DNA of 64,000 nt from Acidimicrobiia bacterium. Its GTDB lineage: Bacteria > Actinomycetota > Acidimicrobiia > IMCC26256 > PALSA-610. Where the stretch lies: contig BPGH01000001.1 in NCBI GenBank assembly GCA_026002935.1, forward strand, positions 1,289,965-1,353,964. The letters run 5' to 3'. Each line of letters begins with the position of its first letter. Within the stretch, counting starts at the first letter, position 1. Made by a program: the position numbers and the translations under genes. Shown here piece after piece: positions 57,262-64,000 of this stretch. The notes below the pieces were generated by a model, which did not search any database, was not told where the DNA came from, and saw only the letters and a program-made list of their open reading frames with translations.

Positions 57262-58209
57262 GTGCGCGCGCTCGTCACCGGTGCGGCCGGGTTCATCGGG
57301 AGCCACCTCGCCGAGGCACTGCTCGCGCGCGGTGACGAGGTGGTCGGGATCGACTGCTTCACCCCGTACTACGACCGTGCGACGAAGGAGGCGAACCTCG
57401 CGGCCGCGCGCACGTCGCCCGCGTTCACGTTCCTCGAGCTCGACCTGCGCACCGCCGATCTCGCCGGGCCGTGCGCGGGGGTCGACGTCGTGTTCCACCA
57501 GGCGGCGCAGCCGGGGGTCCGGCTGTCGTGGTCGGACGGGTTCGCCGAGTACGACTCGCACAACGTGCTCGCGACGCAGCGGCTGCTGGAGGCGGCCTGC
57601 GCGGCGGGCGTGGGGCGGTTCGTGTACGCGTCCTCGTCGTCGGTGTACGGGAACCAGCGCCGGTACCCGACCACCGAGGACGACCTCCCGCGCCCGTTCA
57701 GCCCCTACGGGGTCACGAAGCTCGCGGCGGAGCACCTGTGCGGGCTGTACGCCGAGAACCGCGGCCTCGTGACGGTGTCGCTGCGGTACTTCACGGTGTT
57801 CGGTCCCCGCCAGCGCCCCGACATGTCGATCCACCGTCTCTGCGAGGCCGCGCTGTCGGGCCGCCCGTTCCCCCGCTACGGCGACGGGTCGCAGGTGCGC
57901 GAGTTCACCTTCGTCGACGACATCGTGGCGGGCAACCTCCTCGCCGCGGAGGCCCCGGACGTCGAGCCCGGTACCGTGTGCAACCTGGCCGGCGGGGCCG
58001 AGATCACCCTGCGCGACCTCATCGAGCTCGTCGGCGAGGTCGCGGGGACCCGCGTGGCCGTCGAGGCCCACCCCGCCGTCCCCGGCGACGCCGCGCGCAA
58101 CGGCGGCGCGACCGACCGGGCGGCGGCGGTGCTGGGCTGGTCGCCGCGGGTCCCGCTGCGCGAGGGCATCGAGGCGCAGCTCGCCTGGCACCGCTCCCGC
58201 CGCCGCTGA
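57262..58209 (+). CDS. NAD-dependent nucleotide-sugar epimerase/dehydratase
   Basis: This 315-residue extended SDR has VTGAAGFIGSHLAEALLARG for NAD, a Thr/Ser-rich catalytic SSSSVYGNQ, PYGVTKLAAE as the Tyr-x-x-x-Lys, and LRYFTVFGPRQRPDM for the sugar nucleotide. It resembles UDP-glucose/UDP-glucuronate 4-epimerases; TPYYDRATKEANL near residue 35 is typical of the glucuronate-type. It follows the flavoprotein by 22 bases. It is convergent with the carboxylase gene. Confidence 0.88.
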   Translation: MRALVTGAAGFIGSHLAEALLARGDEVVGIDCFTPYYDRATKEANLAAARTSPAFTFLELDLRTADLAGPCAGVDVVFHQAAQPGVRLSWSDGFAEYDSHNVLATQRLLEAACAAGVGRFVYASSSSVYGNQRRYPTTEDDLPRPFSPYGVTKLAAEHLCGLYAENRGLVTVSLRYFTVFGPRQRPDMSIHRLCEAALSGRPFPRYGDGSQVREFTFVDDIVAGNLLAAEAPDVEPGTVCNLAGGAEITLRDLIELVGEVAGTRVAVEAHPAVPGDAARNGGATDRAAAVLGWSPRVPLREGIEAQLAWHRSRRR

Positions 58210-58245
58210 TCGCGCGGCCCGCCGGGGACGGCGCGCGGCGGCGGC

Positions 58246-60020
58246 TCACTCGATGACGGCGAGGACGTCCCCGGTGCCGACCGCGTCGCCGGGCGCGACG
58301 CGGATCTCCTTCACGGTCCCCGCGGTCTCGGCGTTGATGTTGTTCTCCATCTTCATCGCCTCGAGGACCACGACGGGCTCCCGGCCGACCGACGGTCGGC
58401 CGACCTCGACGAGCACCTTGACGATCGTGCCCTGCATGGGGACCGTCACCTGCCCGCACCGGCGCCGCAACGGTCTGCGCCGGCCGGCGCGCTTGGGTCG
58501 GCGCGCCGGCACCGTGCGGGCCGCTGCGACGGGGGCCAGCTGGGACTCGGGGACCTACAGCGACACCGAGAACCGCTTGCCGTTCACCTCGACGTCGACG
58601 TCGCGGCCGGACCTTGCCGTTCGCCGCCATCGCCCTCGGCCGCACCGTCGTCGGCCGGCCGCGACACGCCCGCTGAGGTCGAGGCTCGTCCTCGACCCAC
58701 TTGGTCGAGTGCTCCGACGTCGGCGAAGTCGGGGTGCTGCAGGATCGCGCAGGTCGGCGGGGATCGTCGTGGCGACGCCGTCGATCTCGAACTCCGCGAG
58801 CGCGCGCATCATGCGGGCGATCGCGCGTGTCGCGGTCCGTGCCCCAGCGATCAGCTTGCCGACGAGGTTGTCGTAGAACTGGCTGATCTCGTCGCCCGTC
58901 TCGTAGCCGCCGTCCCAGCGGACGCCGAAGCCCGCGGCACGTGCAGCTTGCTGATCGGGCCCGGGGACGGCAGGAACGCCCCCGGCGCGGTCCTCGGCGT
59001 TGATCCGGCACTCGATGGCGTGGCCGTCGGCGGTCGATCGTCTCCTGGGTGAACGGCAGCGGCTCGCCCGGCGGCGACCCGGAGCTGCAGTCTCGACCAG
59101 GTCGATGCCCGGTGACCAGTCTCGGTGACGGGGTGCTCGACCTGCAGGCGGGTGTTCATCTCGAGGTAGAAGAACTCGCCGTCCTGGTAGAGGAACTCGA
59201 CCGTGCCGGCGTTGACGTAGTCCAGCCCCGGGCGACGGTCACCGCGGCGTCGCCCATGGCCCGGCGGATGTCCTCGGGGATCCCGGGCGCCGGTGCCTCC
59301 TCGATCAGCTTCTGGTGGCGGCGCTGGGCCGAGCAGTCGCGGGTCGCCGAGGTAGACGGCGTTGCCGTGCGTGTCGCGAGCACCTGCACCTCGACGTGCC
59401 GGGGCTTGGTGAGGTAGCGCTCCATGTAGCACTCGTCGCGGCCGAAGTAGGCCTTGGCCTCGCGCTGGGCCGACTCGAGGCGGCCTCGCACCTCCTCGGC
59501 GCCGAGTTACGACCTTCATGCCCGCGGCCGCCGCCGCCGTAGGCGGCCTTGATCGCGACGGGTAGCCGTGCTCTCGCCGAAGGCCGGACCTGCTGGGCGT
59601 CGGTGATGACTCGGTGGTGCCGGGCACGCCGGAGACGCCGACCCGCTCCGCTGCGCTGGCGAGCCGAGATCTTGTCGCCCATCACCTCGATCGCCTCGGG
59701 CGGCGGGCCGATGAACGTCACGCCCAGCGTCGGTGATGGCCCGAGCGAAGTCGGCGTTCTCGGAGAAGAAGCCGTAGCCCGGGTGGACCGCCTCGGCGCC
59801 CGACCGCCGGATCGCGTCGAGGATGCGCCTCGGTGTTGAGGTAGCTCTCCGCCGCGGTCTGCCCGCCGAGCGCGTACGCCTCGTCCGCCAGCCGCACGTG
59901 GAGCGCGTCGCGGTCGAGCTCGGAGTACACGGCCACGGTGGCGATGCCCAGCTCCCGGCAGGCGCGGATGACCCGGACGGCGATCTCGCCCCGGTTCGCG
60001 ATCAGGATCCTGCTCAGCAC
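58246..60020 (-). pseudogene. Acyl-CoA carboxylase alpha subunit (biotin carboxylase + biotin carrier), many frameshifts
   Basis: Segments of one protein appear in changing frames: [21 protein letters not shown] at the start (GTG 60020), [67 protein letters not shown] and MMRALAEFEIDGVATTIPADL. The biotin carrier domain at the 3' end (58246-58446) is intact with VLEAMKMENN. At least eight one-base insertions or deletions interrupt the rest, for example near 59827 and 59730. Total length (1775 bases) fits the usual 590 residues. The function would be acetyl/propionyl-CoA carboxylation with a separate beta subunit. Confidence 0.85.
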
Positions 60021-60053
60021 CTCACGCCTCTCACGCCGGCGGACTCGGCGCCG

Positions 60054-60060
60054 TATCCTA
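60054..60060. promoter_or_regulatory. Overlapping divergent -10 elements, birA / carboxylase gene
   Basis: On the + strand TATCCT (60054-60059) lies ten bases before the birA ATG. On the minus strand TAGGAT (60060 to 60055) lies 34 bases before the carboxylase GTG. The two hexamers overlap almost fully, so one start may exclude the other. Confidence 0.45.
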
Positions 60061-60069
60061 CGGTGCGCC

Positions 60070-60792
60070 ATGGACGCGGCCGCCACTCGCTTCACCGAGG
60101 TGCGGTGGTTCGCGTCGATCGACTCGACGAACCGCTACCTGCTCGACGAGGCCGCGCGCGGCGCGCCCGAGGGGGTGGTCGCCGTGGCCGACGTGCAGAC
60201 GGCGGGCCGCGGCCGGCTCGGCCGGACGTGGACCTCCCCGCCCGGCGCGTCGCTGCTCGTGTCCGTCCTGTTGCGGCCCCGGCTGCCGCCGGGGCGCCGG
60301 CACCTCGTCACGCTCGCCGCGGGCGTCGCGGCCGTCGACGCCGTGCGGGAGCTCGCGGGCGCCCCCGCCGCACTGAAGTGGCCCAACGACGTCGTGGTCC
60401 ATGACCGCAAGCTGGCGGGCATCCTCGCCGAGGCGAGCGGTGACGCCGTCGTCGTGGGCATGGGGTGCAACGTGCACTGGGACGAGCCGCCCGACGAGCT
60501 GCGCGGGATCGCGACCGCCTGCAACCTCTGCGGGACGCGCCCGGTGACGAGGGAACGGCTCCTCGAAGCGTGGCTCGCCGCCTACGACGCCCGCCTGCGC
60601 GACCTCGACGGCGTGGCCGACGCCGCGGCCCGCCGGTCCGCGACGCTCGGCCGGCGCGTGCGCGCGCTGCTCGCGCACGAGACGGTGGAGGGGGTCGCCG
60701 AGCGCCTCACCGAGGACGGCCACCTCGTGATCGCGACCGCCGGCGGGGCCGAGCGCGAGATCGCCGCGGGCGACGTCGTGCACCTGCGGTGA
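60070..60792 (+). CDS. birA: Biotin--[acetyl-CoA-carboxylase] ligase
   Basis: BirA activates biotin and attaches it to the carrier lysine of carboxylases such as the one encoded next to it. The 240-residue protein has the catalytic domain only: [35 protein letters not shown], the lysine segment [18 protein letters not shown] and a C-terminal SH3-like domain ([10 protein letters not shown] onward). The DNA-binding domain of E. coli BirA is absent, so it is a ligase but not a repressor. Confidence 0.93.
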   Translation: MDAAATRFTEVRWFASIDSTNRYLLDEAARGAPEGVVAVADVQTAGRGRLGRTWTSPPGASLLVSVLLRPRLPPGRRHLVTLAAGVAAVDAVRELAGAPAALKWPNDVVVHDRKLAGILAEASGDAVVVGMGCNVHWDEPPDELRGIATACNLCGTRPVTRERLLEAWLAAYDARLRDLDGVADAAARRSATLGRRVRALLAHETVEGVAERLTEDGHLVIATAGGAEREIAAGDVVHLR

Positions 60793-60809
60793 CGCGCGGG
60801 CGCGCGCCG

Positions 60810-61640
60810 TCAGGGATCGAGGTCGCGCGCGACGAGCTGCGCGAACGCGGCGGCCAACCGGGTCGCGACGGGACCGGGGGCCGCGGGGAGCGCGACGCCG
60901 TCGACGTGCGCGATCGGCTGCACCTCGCGCGTCGTCGACGACAGGAACGCCTCGTCGGCGGTGGCGAGCGCGCCGATCGGGACGTCGCGCTCCTCGCAGG
61001 TCCCGTCGCACAGCTCCAGCAGCAGCGCCCGGGTCACCCCCTGCAGGCAGCCCGCCGAGGGCGGTGGCGTCACGAGCACCCCGTCGAGCACGAGGAAGAC
61101 GTTCGAGCCCGTCGCCTCGCACAGGTTCCCGGCCGTGTTGGCGAAGATCGCCTCCTGCGCGCCGCGCGCCTGCGCGTACGCGAGCGCCCGCACGTTCGCG
61201 GCGTAGGAGATCGTCTTGAGCCCCGCGAGGGCACCGTGCTCGTTGCGGGTCCACGGCGCGATCACGACGTCGGCGGTCGGTGCGCCCGGCGCGAGCGGCG
61301 CCGCCACGACGATGGTCGTCGGGCCCGCGCCCGGCGCCCGCGAGGAGCCGGGCGGCGCGGGGCCGCCGGTCACGGTGATGCGCACGCGGGCGTCGCCGAG
61401 GCGGTTCGCCCGCAGGACCGCGTCGGCGGCGAGCCGGAGCTCGTCGCCGTCGGGCACGTCGAGCCCGAGCGCGGCGGCCGACGCCCGCAACCGCTCGAGG
61501 TGCCGCCGCCAGGCGAACGGCACGCCGCGGTACGTGCGCAGGGTCTCGAAGACGCCGTCGCCCACCGTCAGGCCGTGGTCGAGCGGCGACACGCGCGCGC
61601 GCTCGAGCGGCAGCAGCTCGCCGTCGATCCAGACGATCAC
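60810..61640 (-). CDS. pabC: Aminodeoxychorismate lyase / class IV aminotransferase
   Basis: This 276-residue PLP enzyme releases pyruvate from aminodeoxychorismate to give 4-aminobenzoate for folate. VSPLDHGLTVGDGVFETLRTYRG and the PLP lysine in GLKTISYAANV (about residue 150) are family motifs. Branched-chain or D-amino acid aminotransferases share the fold, but coupling to pabB (GTG start overlapping its stop by four bases) supports PabC. Confidence 0.88.
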   Translation of the reverse strand: MIVWIDGELLPLERARVSPLDHGLTVGDGVFETLRTYRGVPFAWRRHLERLRASAAALGLDVPDGDELRLAADAVLRANRLGDARVRITVTGGPAPPGSSRAPGAGPTTIVVAAPLAPGAPTADVVIAPWTRNEHGALAGLKTISYAANVRALAYAQARGAQEAIFANTAGNLCEATGSNVFLVLDGVLVTPPPSAGCLQGVTRALLLELCDGTCEERDVPIGALATADEAFLSSTTREVQPIAHVDGVALPAAPGPVATRLAAAFAQLVARDLDP

Positions 61641-62860
61641 CGTGCCCGGGCACCCGACTCGCGGCCGGCGGCGGCGGCGAGCAGCCGCGCGGCCTTCAGT
61701 TCCGTCTCCGCCCACTCCGCGTCGGCGCGCGAGTCGGCGACGATCCCCCCGCCGACGCCGAGATGGGTCGCGCCCCCGGCGATCGTGAAGGTCCGGATCG
61801 CGACGGCGAGCTCGGCACGGCCGGCGTCGCCGTCGATCCAACCGACGGCGCCGCAGTAGACGCCGCGCCGCACCGGTTCGAGGTCCTCGATCACCTGCAG
61901 CACCCGCGGCTTGGGCGCGCCCGTCACGGACGCGGGGGGGAACGTCGCGCGCACCACGTCGCCGAGCGTGACACCGGCGCGCAGCCGCCCCTCGACCGTG
62001 CTGACCAGGTGATGGAGCCCCGGGTGCGCCTCGACGGCGCAGAGCGCCCCGACCCGGACCGTCCCGAACTCGCAGACCCGCCCGAGGTCGTTGCGGGCGA
62101 GGTCGACGATCATCACGTTCTCGGCGCGGTCCTTCGCGCTGTTCGCGAGGCGGGCCGGGTCGCGCCCGGTCCCCTTGATCGGCCGCGTCACGACGTGCCG
62201 GCCCTCGACCCGCAGGAACAGCTCGGGTGACGCCGACACGACCGACACCCCGGGCAGGTCCGGCCCGGGGTGCACCAGCGCGGCGTGCGGCGCCGGGTTC
62301 ACGCGGGTCAGCGCGTCGAACAGCGCGACGGGGTCCAGCGCGACGGGGGCGCGCAGCCGCCGGGTGAGGTTCACCTGGTAGCACTCGCCGTCGCGCAGCA
62401 GTCCGAGCACGCACCCGACCGCCCGCGCGTGCGCGTCGCGGTCGAGGCTCGTGACCCACCCCGGCACCGGCGAGAGCTGCGGCGGCGGGGTGGGGCGGCG
62501 GGCGCGCCACGCGGCGCGGGCGAGCGCCTCGGCCGCGGGGCCGTCGCCGTGCACGACCGGCTCGGCACCGGCCCGGATCACCAGCCGGGCGCCGAAGCGG
62601 GCGAGCACGAGGTCGGGCAGGTCGAGGTCGTCGGCCGCGCCCGGCTCGACCCGTTCGATCGCCCGGCCGAGGTCGTAGGCGAGGAAGCCCGCCCAGAACC
62701 CGCCGGCCGCGGCGTCGTCGAGCACCGCGAACGAGCGCTGGCCCCGCGCGACCCGGACCTCCTCGGGGGCGGCGCACACGACGGTCGCGTCGCCGTCGCG
62801 CACGACGGCGCAGCCCGTGGGCACCGGGAGGTGGGAGAGCACCGCGGCGGCTGCGACCAT
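61637..62860 (-). CDS. pabB: Aminodeoxychorismate synthase component I
   Basis: PabB aminates chorismate with ammonia supplied by a glutaminase (PabA), which is not encoded nearby. The 407-residue protein has CYQVNLTRR, SASPELFLRVEGRHVVTRPIKGTGRD (the lysine of PIKGT is characteristic of PabB) and the C-terminal TFPPASVTGAPKPRVLQVIEDLE. The ATG at 62860 is chosen because TACCGT lies seven bases upstream. Confidence 0.9.
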   Translation of the reverse strand: MVAAAAVLSHLPVPTGCAVVRDGDATVVCAAPEEVRVARGQRSFAVLDDAAAGGFWAGFLAYDLGRAIERVEPGAADDLDLPDLVLARFGARLVIRAGAEPVVHGDGPAAEALARAAWRARRPTPPPQLSPVPGWVTSLDRDAHARAVGCVLGLLRDGECYQVNLTRRLRAPVALDPVALFDALTRVNPAPHAALVHPGPDLPGVSVVSASPELFLRVEGRHVVTRPIKGTGRDPARLANSAKDRAENVMIVDLARNDLGRVCEFGTVRVGALCAVEAHPGLHHLVSTVEGRLRAGVTLGDVVRATFPPASVTGAPKPRVLQVIEDLEPVRRGVYCGAVGWIDGDAGRAELAVAIRTFTIAGGATHLGVGGGIVADSRADAEWAETELKAARLLAAAAGRESGARAR

Positions 62861-62867
62861 CACGCGC

Positions 62868-62873
62868 ACGGTA
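62868..62873 (-). promoter_or_regulatory. -10 element of pabB (leaderless)
   Basis: The minus strand reads TACCGT, seven bases, then ATG at 62860. Confidence 0.5.
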
Positions 62874-62961
62874 CCCCGGCCGGTACGGTGGGGCGGCGCG
62901 GACCCGCCGCCGGCCGGTGCGCCCCGGGGGCCGGCGGGCCCCGCGAGGAGGGCCTTCGACC

Positions 62962-64000
62962 GTGGACCTCGACACGACGCCCGAGCAGGAGCAGTTCCGC
63001 GCCGTCGTGCGCGAGTTCGCGCAGCAGGAGATCGCGCCGTACGCGCACGAGTGGGACCGCGACCACGTGTTCCCGGTCGAGGCCGTGCGCAAGATGGGTG
63101 CCCTCGGCCTGTTCGGCCTGCCCTTCCCCCCGCGCTACGGCGGTGCCGGCGCCGACTACGTCACGTACTGCATCGCCGTCGAGGAGATCGCTCGTGTCGA
63201 CGCGTCGATGGCGATCACGCTGGAGGCCGGCGTCAGCCTCGGCGCCGCACCGTTCCTCTACGCGGGCACCGAGGCACAGAAGCAGGAGTACCTCGTGCCG
63301 ATGGTCGCGGGCGAGGTGCTCGGGGCGTTCGGCCTGACCGAGGCCGGCGCCGGGTCCGACGCCGGGGCGACGCGCACGCGGGCCGTGCTCGACGCCGCGG
63401 CCGGCGAGTGGGTGATCGACGGCCAGAAGACCTTCATCACCAACTCCGGCACGCCGATCACGAAGTGCGTCACGATCACCGCGCGCACCGGGCCCGACGA
63501 GATCTCGAACCTGGTCGTCGACAGCGGCACCCCGGGGTTCACGGTGATGCCCGCCTACCGCAAGATGGGCTGGCACGCGTCCGACACGCACGAGCTCGTG
63601 TTCGAGACGTGCCGCGTCCCGGAGGACCACCTGCTCGGCGAGCGCGGCGCGGGGTTGCGCACCTTCCTGCGGATCCTCGACGACGGCCGGATCGCGATCG
63701 CCGCGTTGGCGGTCGGGATGGCGCAGGCGTGCCTCGACGCGTCGGTCGCCCACGCGCGGGAGCGGCATGCGTTCGGGGGGCCGATCGGCCGGTACCAGGG
63801 CGTCGCGTTCAAGTGCGCCGACATGGCCGTGGCGGTCGAGAACGCGAGGTCCCTCACGTACAGGGCCGCCTGGCTGCGCGACCGGGGTCGCCCGGTGCGG
63901 CGCGCCGCCGCGATGGCGAAGCTGTACGCGACGGAGGTCGCCGTCGACGCGACGCGCCAGGCGGTCCAGATCCACGGCGGGTACGGCTACATCGACGAGA
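62962..64000 (+). CDS. Acyl-CoA dehydrogenase (3' end beyond window)
   Basis: This FAD enzyme introduces the alpha-beta double bond in acyl-CoA. About 346 residues are visible: N-terminal helical domain (TPEQEQFRAVVREFAQQEIAP), FGLPFPPRYGGAGADYVTY, the FAD-binding FGLTEAGAGSDAGATRT, the WVIDGQKTFITNSG strand and the C-terminal QIHGGYGYIDE. The catalytic glutamate, usually near residue 370, lies past the window edge. GTG at 62962 follows GAGGAGGG. TACGGT at 62884-62889 is a candidate -10 with a leader of about 66 bases. Confidence 0.92.
   Translation, partial: MDLDTTPEQEQFRAVVREFAQQEIAPYAHEWDRDHVFPVEAVRKMGALGLFGLPFPPRYGGAGADYVTYCIAVEEIARVDASMAITLEAGVSLGAAPFLYAGTEAQKQEYLVPMVAGEVLGAFGLTEAGAGSDAGATRTRAVLDAAAGEWVIDGQKTFITNSGTPITKCVTITARTGPDEISNLVVDSGTPGFTVMPAYRKMGWHASDTHELVFETCRVPEDHLLGERGAGLRTFLRILDDGRIAIAALAVGMAQACLDASVAHARERHAFGGPIGRYQGVAFKCADMAVAVENARSLTYRAAWLRDRGRPVRRAAAMAKLYATEVAVDATRQAVQIHGGYGYIDE

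Noticed and set aside
62270-63337. Plus-strand frame overlapping pabB and the acyl-CoA dehydrogenase
   Set aside because: Antisense to pabB and out of frame with the dehydrogenase starting at 62962.

Overview
The window is very GC-rich, densely packed DNA with many GTG starts and gene pairs that overlap by four bases. It comes from a free-living actinomycete-type bacterium. The gene order argS, lysA, hom, thrC, (kinase), rho, rpmE, prfA, prmC, wecA, atp operon, murA is the one I know from the Mycobacterium tuberculosis chromosome. Here it is interrupted by insertions. The archaeal-type phosphoglycerate-mutase-like gene, the luciferase-like oxidoreductases and the acyl-CoA genes suggest a deep actinobacterial lineage such as Acidimicrobiia. 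The class assignment is inference; phylum-level placement is firmer.

Layout. 0.1-2 kb: DUF167 protein, tRNA-Arg(CCG), a hypothetical gene and a diguanylate cyclase. 2.2-8.3 kb: argS-lysA-hom-thrC and a sortase. 8.3-11.5 kb: SDR, secreted PQQ-type sugar dehydrogenase, and an ApgM-family enzyme sitting just before rho where thrB is expected. 12-15 kb: rho, rpmE, DUF1385. 15-20.8 kb: a TetR-controlled divergent locus (possible diiron protein plus flavin oxidoreductase) and a DUF1800/DUF1501 secreted pair. 21.3-23.5 kb: prfA-prmC and a small protein. 23.5-27 kb: DUF983, a thiolase-like protein without catalytic residues, and two coupled PD-(D/E)XK/4-Cys nuclease-like genes, one apparently active and one degenerate. 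27-30 kb: rpiB-glyA-wecA. 30-37.5 kb: the complete F1Fo ATP synthase operon. 37.5-42.4 kb: glpX, SDR, an isobutyryl-CoA-mutase-like subunit, a methyltransferase and a lipoprotein. 42.5-45.7 kb: a glycosyltransferase, methyltransferase and toroid-fold protein operon. 45.8-48.8 kb: two hydrolases and a nucleotide cyclase. 48.8-53.4 kb: two crotonases, murA, a NifU-type scaffold and the mutase chaperone meaB. 53.5-58.2 kb: oxidoreductase, SRPBCC protein, galT, flavoprotein reductase and epimerase. 58.2-64 kb: a badly frameshifted biotin carboxylase gene, birA, pabC, pabB and an acyl-CoA dehydrogenase running off the end.

The genes cover lysine/threonine synthesis, translation and transcription termination, cell-wall precursors, oxidative phosphorylation and fatty/branched acyl-CoA metabolism. 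No insertion sequence, phage, CRISPR array or other transferred island was seen.

Two global patterns stand out. First, at least a dozen genes have a TANNNT hexamer exactly 6-7 bases before the start codon, so their mRNAs should be leaderless. Second, three genes (atpA, an AIM24-family gene and the biotin carboxylase gene) are broken while everything around them is intact, which points to local sequence or assembly errors at least for atpA and the carboxylase.
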